Positions 28,849 to 36,577 of a DNA stretch of 64,000 bases are shown here, piece by piece. Positions within the stretch are counted from its first letter, which is position 1; every line of letters begins with the position of its first letter. The notes beneath the pieces were generated by a model. It ran no database searches. It was given only the letters and a program-made list of their open reading frames with translations, and was not told where the DNA came from. The stretch comes from Flavobacterium sp. N1994 (GTDB taxonomy: Bacteria > Bacteroidota > Bacteroidia > Flavobacteriales > Flavobacteriaceae), in contig NZ_CP109999.1 of NCBI RefSeq assembly GCF_025947145.1, positions 806,001 through 870,000 on the forward strand, read 5' to 3'. The translations under genes and the position numbers were made by a program.

Positions 28849-28855
28849 AATTTTG
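28848..28855 (+). promoter_or_regulatory. Possible -7 promoter element of the HMG-CoA synthase gene
   Basis: TAATTTTG matches TAnnTTTG exactly and lies 20 bases before the ATG at 28875, the same spacing as for panB. No well-placed -33 TTG is visible. Confidence 0.4.
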
Positions 28856-28874
28856 TGAAGCAAAAAATAACAAA

Positions 28875-30227
28875 ATGAAAGTAGGCATTGATAGTATCTC
28901 ATTTGATATTCCACAATTATATTTACCGATTACCACGTTAGCAGAAAAAAGAAATATTGAAGCTGACAAACTCATCAAAGGTTTAGGACTACACAAAATG
29001 AGTTTCCTTGATGTCCATCAAGATGTTGTAACAATGGCTTCCAACGCAGCATTAAAACTGATAAAACAGGAAACTATACATCCAAAAGAAATCAATAGAA
29101 TTTATGTTGGAACCGAAAGCGGCATTGATAGTTCAAAACCTGTTGGTTCCTATGTTTTATCGAATTTAGAACAAATTTTCGGAGAAGCCAGTTTCAGAAA
29201 TTGTGATGTCGTTGACTTGACATTTGCATGTATTGGTGCTATTGATGCATTACAAAATTGCTTAGATTATATTCGATTAAATCCAACCAAAAAAGCCATT
29301 GTAATTGCTTCTGATAATGCCAAATACGATTTAAATTCTACTGGTGAATATACACAAGGTGCTGGTGCTATTGCGATGTTAATCACAGCCAATCCAAGAA
29401 TAATAAGTTTTTCAAATGAGGTTGGAGTGGCTACTGAAGGTGTATTCGATTTCTTTAAACCAAGACGTCATTTTACAAAAGAAGAGGCACTACAATTAGA
29501 AGGAAATCCAGAATGGCATGGGGTTTTAGAAAATGAAATTGCTATTTATAAAGAACAACCTGTATTTGACGGACAGTATTCAAACCAATGCTATATTAAC
29601 CGAATTACAGAAGCTTACGAACATTACAAGACAGAAAGCAATCAAAAGGGCAAACTCTATCAAAACTGGGCCAACATTCTAATGCATCTTCCCTACTGCT
29701 TTCAAGGTCGACGGACTTTTATTGAAATTTTTGCTAATGAAAATCCTGAGCTAGTAGAGAATCAAATTGGAGAAACTGTAAAAGAAAAAATCAAAGCGTT
29801 ATCTAAAAGTCCAGAATATTTAGCAATGGTTACTGAAAAAATTCTGCCTTCTGAAATAGCATCTGGACAAGTTGGCAACATTTATACTGGTTCCATTTTC
29901 TTGGGATTATTATCAACGCTTTGCTATCATTTCAAACAGAAAACAAATTTAACAAATCAAAAATTCGGTTTCATAGCTTACGGCAGTGGTTCCAAATCGA
30001 AAGTCTTTGAAGCTGAAATTTCAGAAAATTGGCAAAACCAAATTGAAAAAGTGAAACTATTTGAAACGTTAGAAAAACGTACTTCAATTGATTTTAGTAC
30101 TTATGAAAAACTGCATAAAAAAGAATTAAAACAATCAGTCATTGTTCCAAAAAGCGAATTTTATTTAGATAGTATTGAAAAAGAAAATCCAGTGTTACTT
30201 GGGGCTAGATATTATAAATTTAGTTAA
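28875..30227 (+). CDS. Hydroxymethylglutaryl-CoA synthase family protein
   Basis: The 450-residue protein is a thiolase-fold enzyme. The catalytic Cys is in [17 protein letters not shown] (about residue 115), with [13 protein letters not shown] before it and the second-half signature [13 protein letters not shown] near residue 375. HMG-CoA synthase condenses acetyl-CoA with acetoacetyl-CoA in the mevalonate route to isoprenoids, which Flavobacteria use. Related enzymes also add methyl branches to polyketides, but no polyketide genes are nearby, so mevalonate is favoured. The stop codon overlaps the convergent comM remnant by 4 bp. Confidence 0.85.
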   Translation: MKVGIDSISFDIPQLYLPITTLAEKRNIEADKLIKGLGLHKMSFLDVHQDVVTMASNAALKLIKQETIHPKEINRIYVGTESGIDSSKPVGSYVLSNLEQIFGEASFRNCDVVDLTFACIGAIDALQNCLDYIRLNPTKKAIVIASDNAKYDLNSTGEYTQGAGAIAMLITANPRIISFSNEVGVATEGVFDFFKPRRHFTKEEALQLEGNPEWHGVLENEIAIYKEQPVFDGQYSNQCYINRITEAYEHYKTESNQKGKLYQNWANILMHLPYCFQGRRTFIEIFANENPELVENQIGETVKEKIKALSKSPEYLAMVTEKILPSEIASGQVGNIYTGSIFLGLLSTLCYHFKQKTNLTNQKFGFIAYGSGSKSKVFEAEISENWQNQIEKVKLFETLEKRTSIDFSTYEKLHKKELKQSVIVPKSEFYLDSIEKENPVLLGARYYKFS

Positions 30228-31106
30228 CCCAACCACCCTTCTCTATCTAAACTTCTATACTGAATGGCTTCAGCAATATGATTAGAATTTACTGTTTCTG
30301 ATTCCTCCAAATCGGCTATCGTTCTGGATACTTTCAGAATTCGGTCATAAGCTCGTGCGGAAAGATTGAGTCTTTCCATAGCGGTTTTTAAAAGCTGTAA
30401 TGAAGCCTCATCTAAAGCACAATATTCCCTAATTTGTTTCGTACTCATTTGGGCATTGTAATGTATAGCTTCAAAATTTTCAAATCGTTTGGATTGAATT
30501 TCTCTAGCTTGAGTAACTCGTTTTCTGATTTCATTACTATTTTCTGCAGGATGAGTCTCTGTTAGCTTTTCAAATGGAACGGGAGTCACTTCAATGTGAA
30601 TATCAATTCTATCTAACAAGGGTCCCGATATTTTACTTAGATAACGTTGCATTTCAGCGGAAGAAGATTGTATTGGGGAATCAGGGTCATTAAAATAGCC
30701 ACTTGGACTTGGATTCATACTAGCCACTAACATAAAGGAGGAAGGATAGGTTATTGTAAATTTAGCTCTCGAAATAGTCACTTCTCTATCTTCTAAAGGC
30801 TGACGCATTACTTCCAAAACTTCTCTTTTGAACTCGGGCAATTCATCTAAAAACAAAACTCCATTATGAGCCAGCGATATTTCTCCAGGCTGTGGATAAC
30901 TTCCTCCACCAACTAATGAAACACTTGACGCCGTATGATGTGGATTTCTAAAAGGTCTTTGATTCATCAAGCCAGTATCTTTTACTTTACCAGCTACACT
31001 ATGAATTTTAGTAGTCTCTAAAGCTTCATTTAAGGTCATTGGAGGTAGGATACTCGGTAACCGCTTTGCTAACATTGTTTTCCCAGAACCTGGTGGACCA
31101 ATCAAA
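30224..31106 (-). pseudogene. comM: comM (yifB) C-terminal half, cut off by the island
   Basis: The fragment encodes the AAA+ core and C-terminal domain of the Mg-chelatase-like ATPase Com[19 protein letters not shown] (Walker A), [22 protein letters not shown] (Walker B), [35 protein letters not shown], and the Mg_chelatase_C part [19 protein letters not shown]. It has no proper start: the first possible codon is TTG at 31105, inside the former reading frame. The missing 218 residues lie 21.4 kb away at 52534-53186 in the same orientation. ComM is a hexameric helicase that helps branch migration during natural transformation. Made alone, this half would lack the N-terminal domain. Confidence 0.93.
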
Positions 31107-31135
31107 ATAAATATAGGTGTCGATATAATAGCATC
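31098..31135. other. attL: left junction of the island
   Basis: comM sequence (CCAATCAAA to 31106) meets the island at ATAA (31107-31110). Inside follow ATAGGT (31113-31118) and ATATAATAGCATC (31123-31135). These are the inverted copies of ACCTAT and GATGCTATTATAT at the right end. This is the half-B, half-P structure expected of a serine integrase attL site. Confidence 0.85.
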
Positions 31136-31141
31136 TTTTTA

Positions 31142-31149
31142 TATCTTTG
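31142..31149 (+). promoter_or_regulatory. -7 promoter element of the recombinase gene
   Basis: TATCTTTG exactly matches TAnnTTTG and lies 19 bases before the recombinase ATG, just inside the attL inverted repeat. Promoter function would be kept in both the integrated and circular forms. Confidence 0.5.
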
Positions 31150-31167
31150 TTTTTTTATTAAATCATA

Positions 31168-33003
31168 ATGAAGCACGCTGTAATACTAGTTAGGGTTAGT
31201 AGCTACTTTCAAGATTTGGGTCCTCAAAAAAATGCACTTTTGGAGTATGCTAAAAATTTAGGGTTTACAAAAATTCATGTAATTGAGACCAAGGAATCTG
31301 GATTAGTAGATGAAGTTGATAAAGTGGGGACTACTGAGATGTTTAAGTTCATTGAGCAAAACCCAAAATATCAAACCGTATTTTGCTCTGAGATTTCAAG
31401 ATTAGCAAGAAGACAATCGGTACTTTTTTCTTTAAGGGATTGGTTTGTTAATAATAGAATACAGCTAATTCTAAAAGAGGGTAATTATAGGCTTTTTGAG
31501 GATAATGGAACAGTCTCAGAAAGTGGTTATAATCTTTTTGCACTATACGGAATGTTTGCAGAGTCTGAAATTAGGGCAAAAAAATTCAGATTCCAACAAG
31601 CCAAAACAGCTTTGATGAAAGAAGGACTTTCCATACCAGGTAAAGAACTCTTTGGTTATAAAAGAGTACCGTATAATGATAAAAGAAACACTTATGAGGA
31701 GCATCCAGTTAATGCAGATATTGTAAGGAAGATTTTCTTCTGGTATATAAATGGAATAGAGGGTACAGGAACATCCAGTACTTCAATAAGTAAAATCGTT
31801 AAACATTGCAGTAGTTTGGAGAACTATCCTATCTATACTCATAGCAAAAGGAATATTAACAAACTACTAAAGGAGGAAGCCTATACTGGTTTTAAGATAA
31901 CAAGCAACAAACGAAAAAACCCAGAATATAAAACGAATAAAAAAGCAGAACCATATATTGTTACAAATACTGAAATTAAATACCTTCAAATAATCTCTAG
32001 AGAGGTTTTCAATGAAGTTCAAATGTTACTTCAAACCAACAATACTAGAGTAGAAAAATCAAATACTAACATTACATTGCTTTCAAAGTTGATTGAATGT
32101 GAGTATTGTGGTAGGTTCTTCTTAGCGAATTATAGGGTGCTAAATGGTGTAAACAAAAGTGCATATCGATGCTCTGGAAGGACCAGAATGCATCAATGTC
32201 AAAACAAAAAAGCGATAAGTCTTGAAATGCTGGATAGTGCCGTTTGGATTACGTTGAAATCCGATATTAAAAATTTTTATGATGCTGTCAAACTCTTCAA
32301 CCCAGATGAAGAACTAAGAAAAACTGAGCAATTAATAACCAAAACAACGGAAGAAATTAGTTCTTTAGAGACTGAATTAGAAGAGATTTCTGATTTCCAA
32401 AAAGTTCTTAAACAAGTTAAGAATAAAAAAATGATGGGTGACCGATTTAGTGAAATCAGTAAACAAATTTCCAAATATGACAGACAACTTGATAAACTAA
32501 ATGAAGAGTTATTTAGGTTAGAAAACAAAAAGAAAACAATTGATACTAAGAATCAAGATTTTAATTCGATTGTATTATCAAATCTGGATTTAATTGAGAA
32601 GTCAAAGGAAAGTGTAAAGAATTACATAAATTTTTTCATTGAAAAAATTTCAATTGAACACCAATCTATGCGATTTACAATTGTCAAACTTAAATTGAAG
32701 TATTTTACAAGAAGTAAAACCGTTAAACAAGCAAATGAAATGGATGATTTCATTTATTTGCTTATCGACAAGAAACAAACTCTAAATATTAAATTGTACA
32801 AAGCTACGTGTTCTATTAGAGTTATTTCTAATAAAACTATTAGAGTTGGTGGAGACATTGTAAATGTGGATGACCTTCAAACCATAGATGACCAACTACT
32901 AAAAATTAAGCCAAGACTATCTGAACTAAAACAATTAGTCTTTAAGAAATATCATTACATTGATAATTTTTTAGCCGATAACAATCAATTTAAAACTAAC
33001 TAA
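31168..33003 (+). CDS. Large serine recombinase (integrase/excisionase of the island)
   Basis: The 611-residue protein has the three-part layout of large serine integrases. The N-terminal resolvase domain carries the catalytic Ser in VRVSSYFQDLGPQ (about residue 11) and FCSEISRLARRQ. The recombinase domain (about 170-290) follows with KELFGYKR and INKLLKEEAYTG. The zinc ribbon has paired Cys at CEYCGRFF and YRCSGRTRMHQC (about 311-350). The C-terminal part (350-520) is a long coiled coil. Such enzymes recombine attP with attB and need a directionality factor for excision. Its location beside attL makes it the enzyme that placed the island in comM. Confidence 0.93.
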   Translation: MKHAVILVRVSSYFQDLGPQKNALLEYAKNLGFTKIHVIETKESGLVDEVDKVGTTEMFKFIEQNPKYQTVFCSEISRLARRQSVLFSLRDWFVNNRIQLILKEGNYRLFEDNGTVSESGYNLFALYGMFAESEIRAKKFRFQQAKTALMKEGLSIPGKELFGYKRVPYNDKRNTYEEHPVNADIVRKIFFWYINGIEGTGTSSTSISKIVKHCSSLENYPIYTHSKRNINKLLKEEAYTGFKITSNKRKNPEYKTNKKAEPYIVTNTEIKYLQIISREVFNEVQMLLQTNNTRVEKSNTNITLLSKLIECEYCGRFFLANYRVLNGVNKSAYRCSGRTRMHQCQNKKAISLEMLDSAVWITLKSDIKNFYDAVKLFNPDEELRKTEQLITKTTEEISSLETELEEISDFQKVLKQVKNKKMMGDRFSEISKQISKYDRQLDKLNEELFRLENKKKTIDTKNQDFNSIVLSNLDLIEKSKESVKNYINFFIEKISIEHQSMRFTIVKLKLKYFTRSKTVKQANEMDDFIYLLIDKKQTLNIKLYKATCSIRVISNKTIRVGGDIVNVDDLQTIDDQLLKIKPRLSELKQLVFKKYHYIDNFLADNNQFKTN

Positions 33004-33032
33004 TGCTTTTGTTTTTATCTTGAAATTTTTAG

Positions 33033-33800
33033 TTAATCTTTTGGGTTTTCATAGTAATCACCCATTTCTGTTTCAAAATCAGTCTTATGTGGTTTTTTAT
33101 GTTTAATCAAAGATAAATATGACCATTTAGACCGAGCATTGATACTTAAATTATGATTTGTAAAAATCTCTTTTTTTAACCATTTTTTGTATTCTTCAAG
33201 GGCTTTGGGGTGCTTGTCTGGATTCATTGCAAAACCAAGATATTCACTGTAAACACCCACTAAATAAGCTTTTACTTTCTTTTCAAGTTCTGCCTTTGTA
33301 CTGATACCTAAATCCCCTAACCATTCATTAATCAAGAGTCTTTCAAACTCTTTATAGTCCATAAGATTAACTAAAGTCAACATGTAATCATAAAATTCTT
33401 GAGTCATTCCTTCTGGTAGAGTTGATTGTGATTCTACCACTTCCTGTTTATTTGTTGAGATTGAATTATTTTTAGTGACCTCATTTTGATTTGGAGTTAA
33501 ATTACCATACTCAGAAACCGTGTAATGATTTTTCGATTTATCTAATTTTGATTCTTCACGTTTAATGTATCCGCATTCTTCGAGATTTGAGATTGCTTTA
33601 AAAAAGGTTGATTTAGTTATATCGAGCCTGTTGCAATATACGGTTGGTGATAGTTTGAAATTTTCATCGGAATCGGACAAAATATTAACGAGAAGTCTAA
33701 ATCCGTTGGGTGATAATCGCTTGTCTCTTAATATTGAGTTATGTACGGTAGTGAACTGACCGTTCACATTTGCTTTTCTTATAACAGTTTTGTTTTTCAT
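33033..33800 (-). CDS. Winged-helix protein, possible replication initiator or regulator
   Basis: The 255-residue protein has an N-terminal winged-helix domain: FTTVHNSILRDKRLSPNGFRLLVNILSDSD, then YCNRLDITKSTFFKAISNLEECGYIKRE, as in HTH_36-type DNA-binding domains of plasmid and phage replication proteins. Residues 100-130 look disordered, and the helical C-terminal part (130-255) is not recognised. It is convergent with the recombinase gene (29-bp gap) and is preceded by a structured non-coding region that may be its binding site or an origin. A role in replicating the excised circle is possible but unproven. Confidence 0.6.
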   Translation of the reverse strand: MKNKTVIRKANVNGQFTTVHNSILRDKRLSPNGFRLLVNILSDSDENFKLSPTVYCNRLDITKSTFFKAISNLEECGYIKREESKLDKSKNHYTVSEYGNLTPNQNEVTKNNSISTNKQEVVESQSTLPEGMTQEFYDYMLTLVNLMDYKEFERLLINEWLGDLGISTKAELEKKVKAYLVGVYSEYLGFAMNPDKHPKALEEYKKWLKKEIFTNHNLSINARSKWSYLSLIKHKKPHKTDFETEMGDYYENPKD

Positions 33801-33834
33801 TTGATTGTTTTTTATTTCCTTATTATTTTCCTTT

Positions 33835-33879
33835 TTTCGGTAAGGAAAGCTGGGGTAATTAACTCCCCAGCAACCGAAA
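33835..33879. other. Stem-loop upstream of the winged-helix gene
   Basis: GCTGGGG (33849-33855) pairs with CCCCAGC (33865-33871) around a 9-base loop. Outside it, TTTCGGT (33835-33841) pairs with ACCGAAA (33873-33879). It lies 35 bases before the start of the winged-helix gene on the - strand, so it could be a leader structure or an operator. Confidence 0.5.
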
Positions 33880-34004
33880 GCAATGTCTGTACAGTTGAAT
33901 CACATTACTTATCTATAAATATATCACTACGCCCCAAAATGTAAAGTCTAAGTTGAAACTTTTAGTTAAAAAGCTTTTAATGGTATAAATAATAGACCAA
34001 TATA

Positions 34005-34021
34005 GGTATAATTATTATACC
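34005..34021. other. 17-bp perfect palindrome
   Basis: GGTATAATTATTATACC is symmetrical around one central base, in an AT-rich stretch. It could be an operator or part of an origin unwinding region. Confidence 0.45.
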
Positions 34022-34080
34022 ATATACTATATAAGTATAATAAAAAACTCCGTGAGGTAAGTGTGTTTTTATAGTGATAT

Positions 34081-34260
34081 GAATTTGGAAAATTGTTTTA
34101 GCGAGTATCTTCGCATAGGCTTCGATACATCGCCAACAATTTTCAAATCCTTTGGATACAATAATTGTACTAATAAATATCAATAGCGAAGCGAATACTC
34201 ACTTCAACGAAGAACAAGGCGAAGCCTTTTTATACTAATCAATGAATTAAGGCGAAGCCA
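34081..34260. repeat. Inverted repeat and three GCGAAGC mini-hairpins in the 576-bp non-coding region
   Basis: This part of the 33801-34376 gap holds a long inverted repeat, TTTGGAAAATTGTT (34084-34097) with AACAATTTTCAAATC (34135-34149). It also holds three copies of GCGAAGC at 34187-34193, 34220-34226 and 34253-34259. GCGAAGC is known to fold into an unusually stable DNA mini-hairpin. The second copy, followed by CTTTTTAT, could also act as a small terminator. The remaining sequence up to 34376 shows no gene. Together with the neighbouring winged-helix gene this is a candidate origin or transfer site. Confidence 0.45.
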
Positions 34261-34376
34261 AAACCCACATCAACCTACCAAGGATGATTAGTGTTTTATT
34301 GACCCAACCTAAAGGAAGTTACCCAGCCCATGCAAATTGAAAGTCCTATTTTTCGGTTTAATTTAAACTATATATT

Positions 34377-34781
34377 ATGAAAGTAAACATGAAAAATCAA
34401 TTCGAATTGAACCTAAATTACAGAGGTAAAATAATCTGTCAGCGTTACTTTGAGGACCATAATTTCAAAAAGGATGATGTCGAGTTCGAAATTGCAATAA
34501 ATATAATTAGGTCAGTAACTGTCATGATTAAGAACCATTTGAAATCAGAAACTTTGAAACACCTATATTCTAAGTACAATTCAACCAGTACTAATGAAGA
34601 TACCTCAAAGACCAGAGACGAGGACCATATTACTGTTGTATTGTTGTTCAATAATCGGGTAGTCTCTACCAGTATGATTCAAATAGATGATTTTCCAGCA
34701 AGAATTCGCTATTCAATCGATATCAGACCTATCATTCCGACCTTGATTGCAAAGATTAGAAAGCATTTAAAAAAAGCTTAA
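34377..34781 (+). CDS. Hypothetical protein in the island
   Basis: The 134-residue protein is basic at its C-terminus (AKIRKHLKKA) and has mixed helix/strand character with no signal peptide or membrane segment. A short low-complexity linker (YNSTSTNEDTSKTRDED) divides it. A start at the second ATG (34389, MKNQFELNLNYRGK) is also possible. No family was recognised. It stands alone between two structured non-coding stretches, upstream of the BREX operon. Confidence 0.5.
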   Translation: MKVNMKNQFELNLNYRGKIICQRYFEDHNFKKDDVEFEIAINIIRSVTVMIKNHLKSETLKHLYSKYNSTSTNEDTSKTRDEDHITVVLLFNNRVVSTSMIQIDDFPARIRYSIDIRPIIPTLIAKIRKHLKKA

Positions 34782-34919
34782 CCGTTAATGATTGGGCTAC
34801 CATCCTAAATGGGTAGACCTCCCTCCGTTTGGAGCAGTTACCTCCCCTCCCTAGGACCATCCTCCGTTAACAAAATCATGTCTATGATGTGGGATTCGAA
34901 CCTAAATATTTCTGGGTAA

Positions 34920-34939
34920 TTTGGAAATTAATTTCCAAA
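34920..34939. other. 20-bp perfect palindrome upstream of the BREX operon
   Basis: TTTGGAAATTAATTTCCAAA is fully self-complementary. It lies 272 bp before the first gene of the BREX operon (the small XRE regulator), so it may be an operator. The rest of the 429-bp gap (34782-35210) has A/T-runs, a weak promoter-like TATCTCTG (35027-35034) and no gene. Confidence 0.45.
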
Positions 34940-35210
34940 ACGCCTTTTTGAAAAAAAATATTTTTTAAATTTTTTATGGATTTTTTTTGAACTCATAATT
35001 ATCAATAACGATGTTTTATCTCTGCGTTATGGGGCATGACGCACACGTAAACACGAAGCAATTTGTATAGTATTTGCGTGTGAAGATATTTTAAAACCCC
35101 TTAGTTCAAAGGTGTTCAATCACTTCAATTGATTTTTACGATTTTTTTCTAAAAGCATGCTTTTTTTTCTTAAGTTTACACGAAGGAAAACTTTAATTTT
35201 TTTTAAAGAC

Positions 35211-35390
35211 ATGCTGTTAAAAGAACTATTGAAAACAAAGGGGGTTAAGCAAAAATGGTTAGCATCAAGACTTGGTGTTAGTGAAGTGACTGTCAGCAAT
35301 TGGGTCAAAGAAAAAAGTGTTCCTTCACAAAAACACCTAGAAAAATTGAGTGAAATTTTAAATATTCCAATTAAGGAACTGATAAATTAA
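35211..35390 (+). CDS. Small Cro/XRE-type regulator heading the BREX operon
   Basis: Read from the ATG at 35211 the protein has 59 residues, almost all of it one HTH_3 domain: LLKTKGVKQKWLASRLGVSEVTVSNWVKEK then LEKLSEILNIPIKELI. A reading from 35157 adds 18 hydrophobic-basic residues and is less likely. The stop codon lies one base before the brxA ATG, so they are co-transcribed. BREX systems are usually governed by BrxR, a larger WYL-domain protein. Here this small XRE protein takes the equivalent place and may tune expression of the operon by binding the upstream palindrome. That role is inferred. Confidence 0.75.
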   Translation: MLLKELLKTKGVKQKWLASRLGVSEVTVSNWVKEKSVPSQKHLEKLSEILNIPIKELIN

Positions 35391-35391
35391 A

Positions 35392-35994
35392 ATGACAATA
35401 TCGAATAAATATGACTTTTCATTTACAGCATCTTCGTTGCGATTAAACGAGATGTTATTGGTTGCTCGTGCCTATCATGATGGTATTGAGGTTGACTATA
35501 CCAATGACTTAGGTGGTGGTAAATCATCAACAGGTAAACGAATGTTATCAGAGTTCAAGAAAAGAATATCGCACTTAACACCAGCACAGGTTGAAGTGTT
35601 GTTAAATAGTGATTTGGTGACCCAAAAACAATTGACTCTGGTCTCAGTATGTAAATCATATTCGTTTATTAGGGAATTCATCGTAGAGGTTGTTCGTGAA
35701 AAGGTATTGGTATATGACTATCAAATTACTGATGGTGATTACATATCATTTTACAGAAGAAAGTTCGACTTTCATGAAGAGATGGATTCTCTAACAGAAT
35801 TGACAGAGAAAAAAATTAAACAAGTAACATTCAAAATACTTGAACAGGCTGGATTAATTAATGACATTAAGAATAGAATTATTCAACCGCAAATCATAGA
35901 TTACAAACTTATGAAAGCACTGGTCCAAGATAACCCAAATTGGTTGAAAGTACTATTGGTTTCAGATACCGACATACAAAGAGCAAAAGAATAA
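35392..35994 (+). CDS. brxA: BREX protein BrxA (DUF1819)
   Basis: The 200-residue protein matches the BrxA family: YDFSFTASSLRLNEMLLVARAY at the start, KRMLSEFKKRISHLTPAQVEVLL, and YRRKFDFHEEMDSLTELTEKKIKQ in the second half. BrxA is a small helical DNA-binding protein that begins type 1 BREX operons. Some BREX systems work without it. It is followed by brxB after a 1-bp gap. Length is normal and the sequence intact. Confidence 0.9.
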   Translation: MTISNKYDFSFTASSLRLNEMLLVARAYHDGIEVDYTNDLGGGKSSTGKRMLSEFKKRISHLTPAQVEVLLNSDLVTQKQLTLVSVCKSYSFIREFIVEVVREKVLVYDYQITDGDYISFYRRKFDFHEEMDSLTELTEKKIKQVTFKILEQAGLINDIKNRIIQPQIIDYKLMKALVQDNPNWLKVLLVSDTDIQRAKE

Positions 35995-35995
35995 C

Positions 35996-36577
35996 ATGGT
36001 AGATATAACAGCAAAATTTTCGCACTTATACAATGTGATTTCATCAAAGCGTTTCTTGAATAAAGAGGCTTTGGGCGGTGAAATCCCATTCTTTATTACA
36101 GCTTATGACGCTCGCCAAGAATTAGAAGTTTGTGATTCAATAAAGCTATTAAAGAACAAATTAGAGACTTCTGGTGTATCGGTACTTGAACTAAATTTAT
36201 ACGACATAGTTTGCGACATACTTGAAGAAAAAGGCGGTATGGAACGCATGTTCAAGATTGAGTTATCCAAGGATAAAGATAAGTTTTTGAGTGCATTGCA
36301 GTCAACACTTAACATTCATCAAATCCTTATGCCTAGGATAAAACAAATGATTGATGATAATCCATCCAAGGTTTACTTTTTGACAGGTATTGGAATGGTT
36401 TTCCCTTACATACGCTCCCACAATATATTGAATAACCTTCAGAATGTTGCCAAAGATTCACCAACGGTTACGTTTTTTCCTGGGGATTACAATGGTCACA
36501 CATTGAATCTATTCGGATTATTAAAAGACGACAACTATTACAGAGCATTTAATATTGACATCTTAGAACCTAAATAA
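35996..36577 (+). CDS. brxB: BREX protein BrxB (DUF1788)
   Basis: The 193-residue protein fits BrxB: SKRFLNKEALGGEIPFFITAYDARQE at the N-terminus, GIGMVFPYIRSHNILNNLQ, and the highly conserved FFPGDYNGHTLNLFG near the C-terminus. BrxB is needed for both methylation and phage exclusion in type 1 BREX, and is thought to act in the complex with BrxC, PglX and PglZ. Its stop codon overlaps the brxC start by one base, showing translational coupling. Confidence 0.92.
   Translation: MVDITAKFSHLYNVISSKRFLNKEALGGEIPFFITAYDARQELEVCDSIKLLKNKLETSGVSVLELNLYDIVCDILEEKGGMERMFKIELSKDKDKFLSALQSTLNIHQILMPRIKQMIDDNPSKVYFLTGIGMVFPYIRSHNILNNLQNVAKDSPTVTFFPGDYNGHTLNLFGLLKDDNYYRAFNIDILEPK

Noticed and set aside
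30224..31105. comM C-terminal fragment as an independent gene starting at TTG 31105
   Set aside because: The reading starts in the middle of the Walker A segment, and the missing N-terminal part is found intact on the other side of the island.
34890..34902. TGGGATTCGAACC, the reverse complement of a tRNA T-arm sequence, as a possible tRNA or tRNA remnant
   Set aside because: The flanking sequence gives no acceptor stem, anticodon arm or D-arm on either strand. A 13-base match alone is not a gene, and the island integrates in comM, not in a tRNA.
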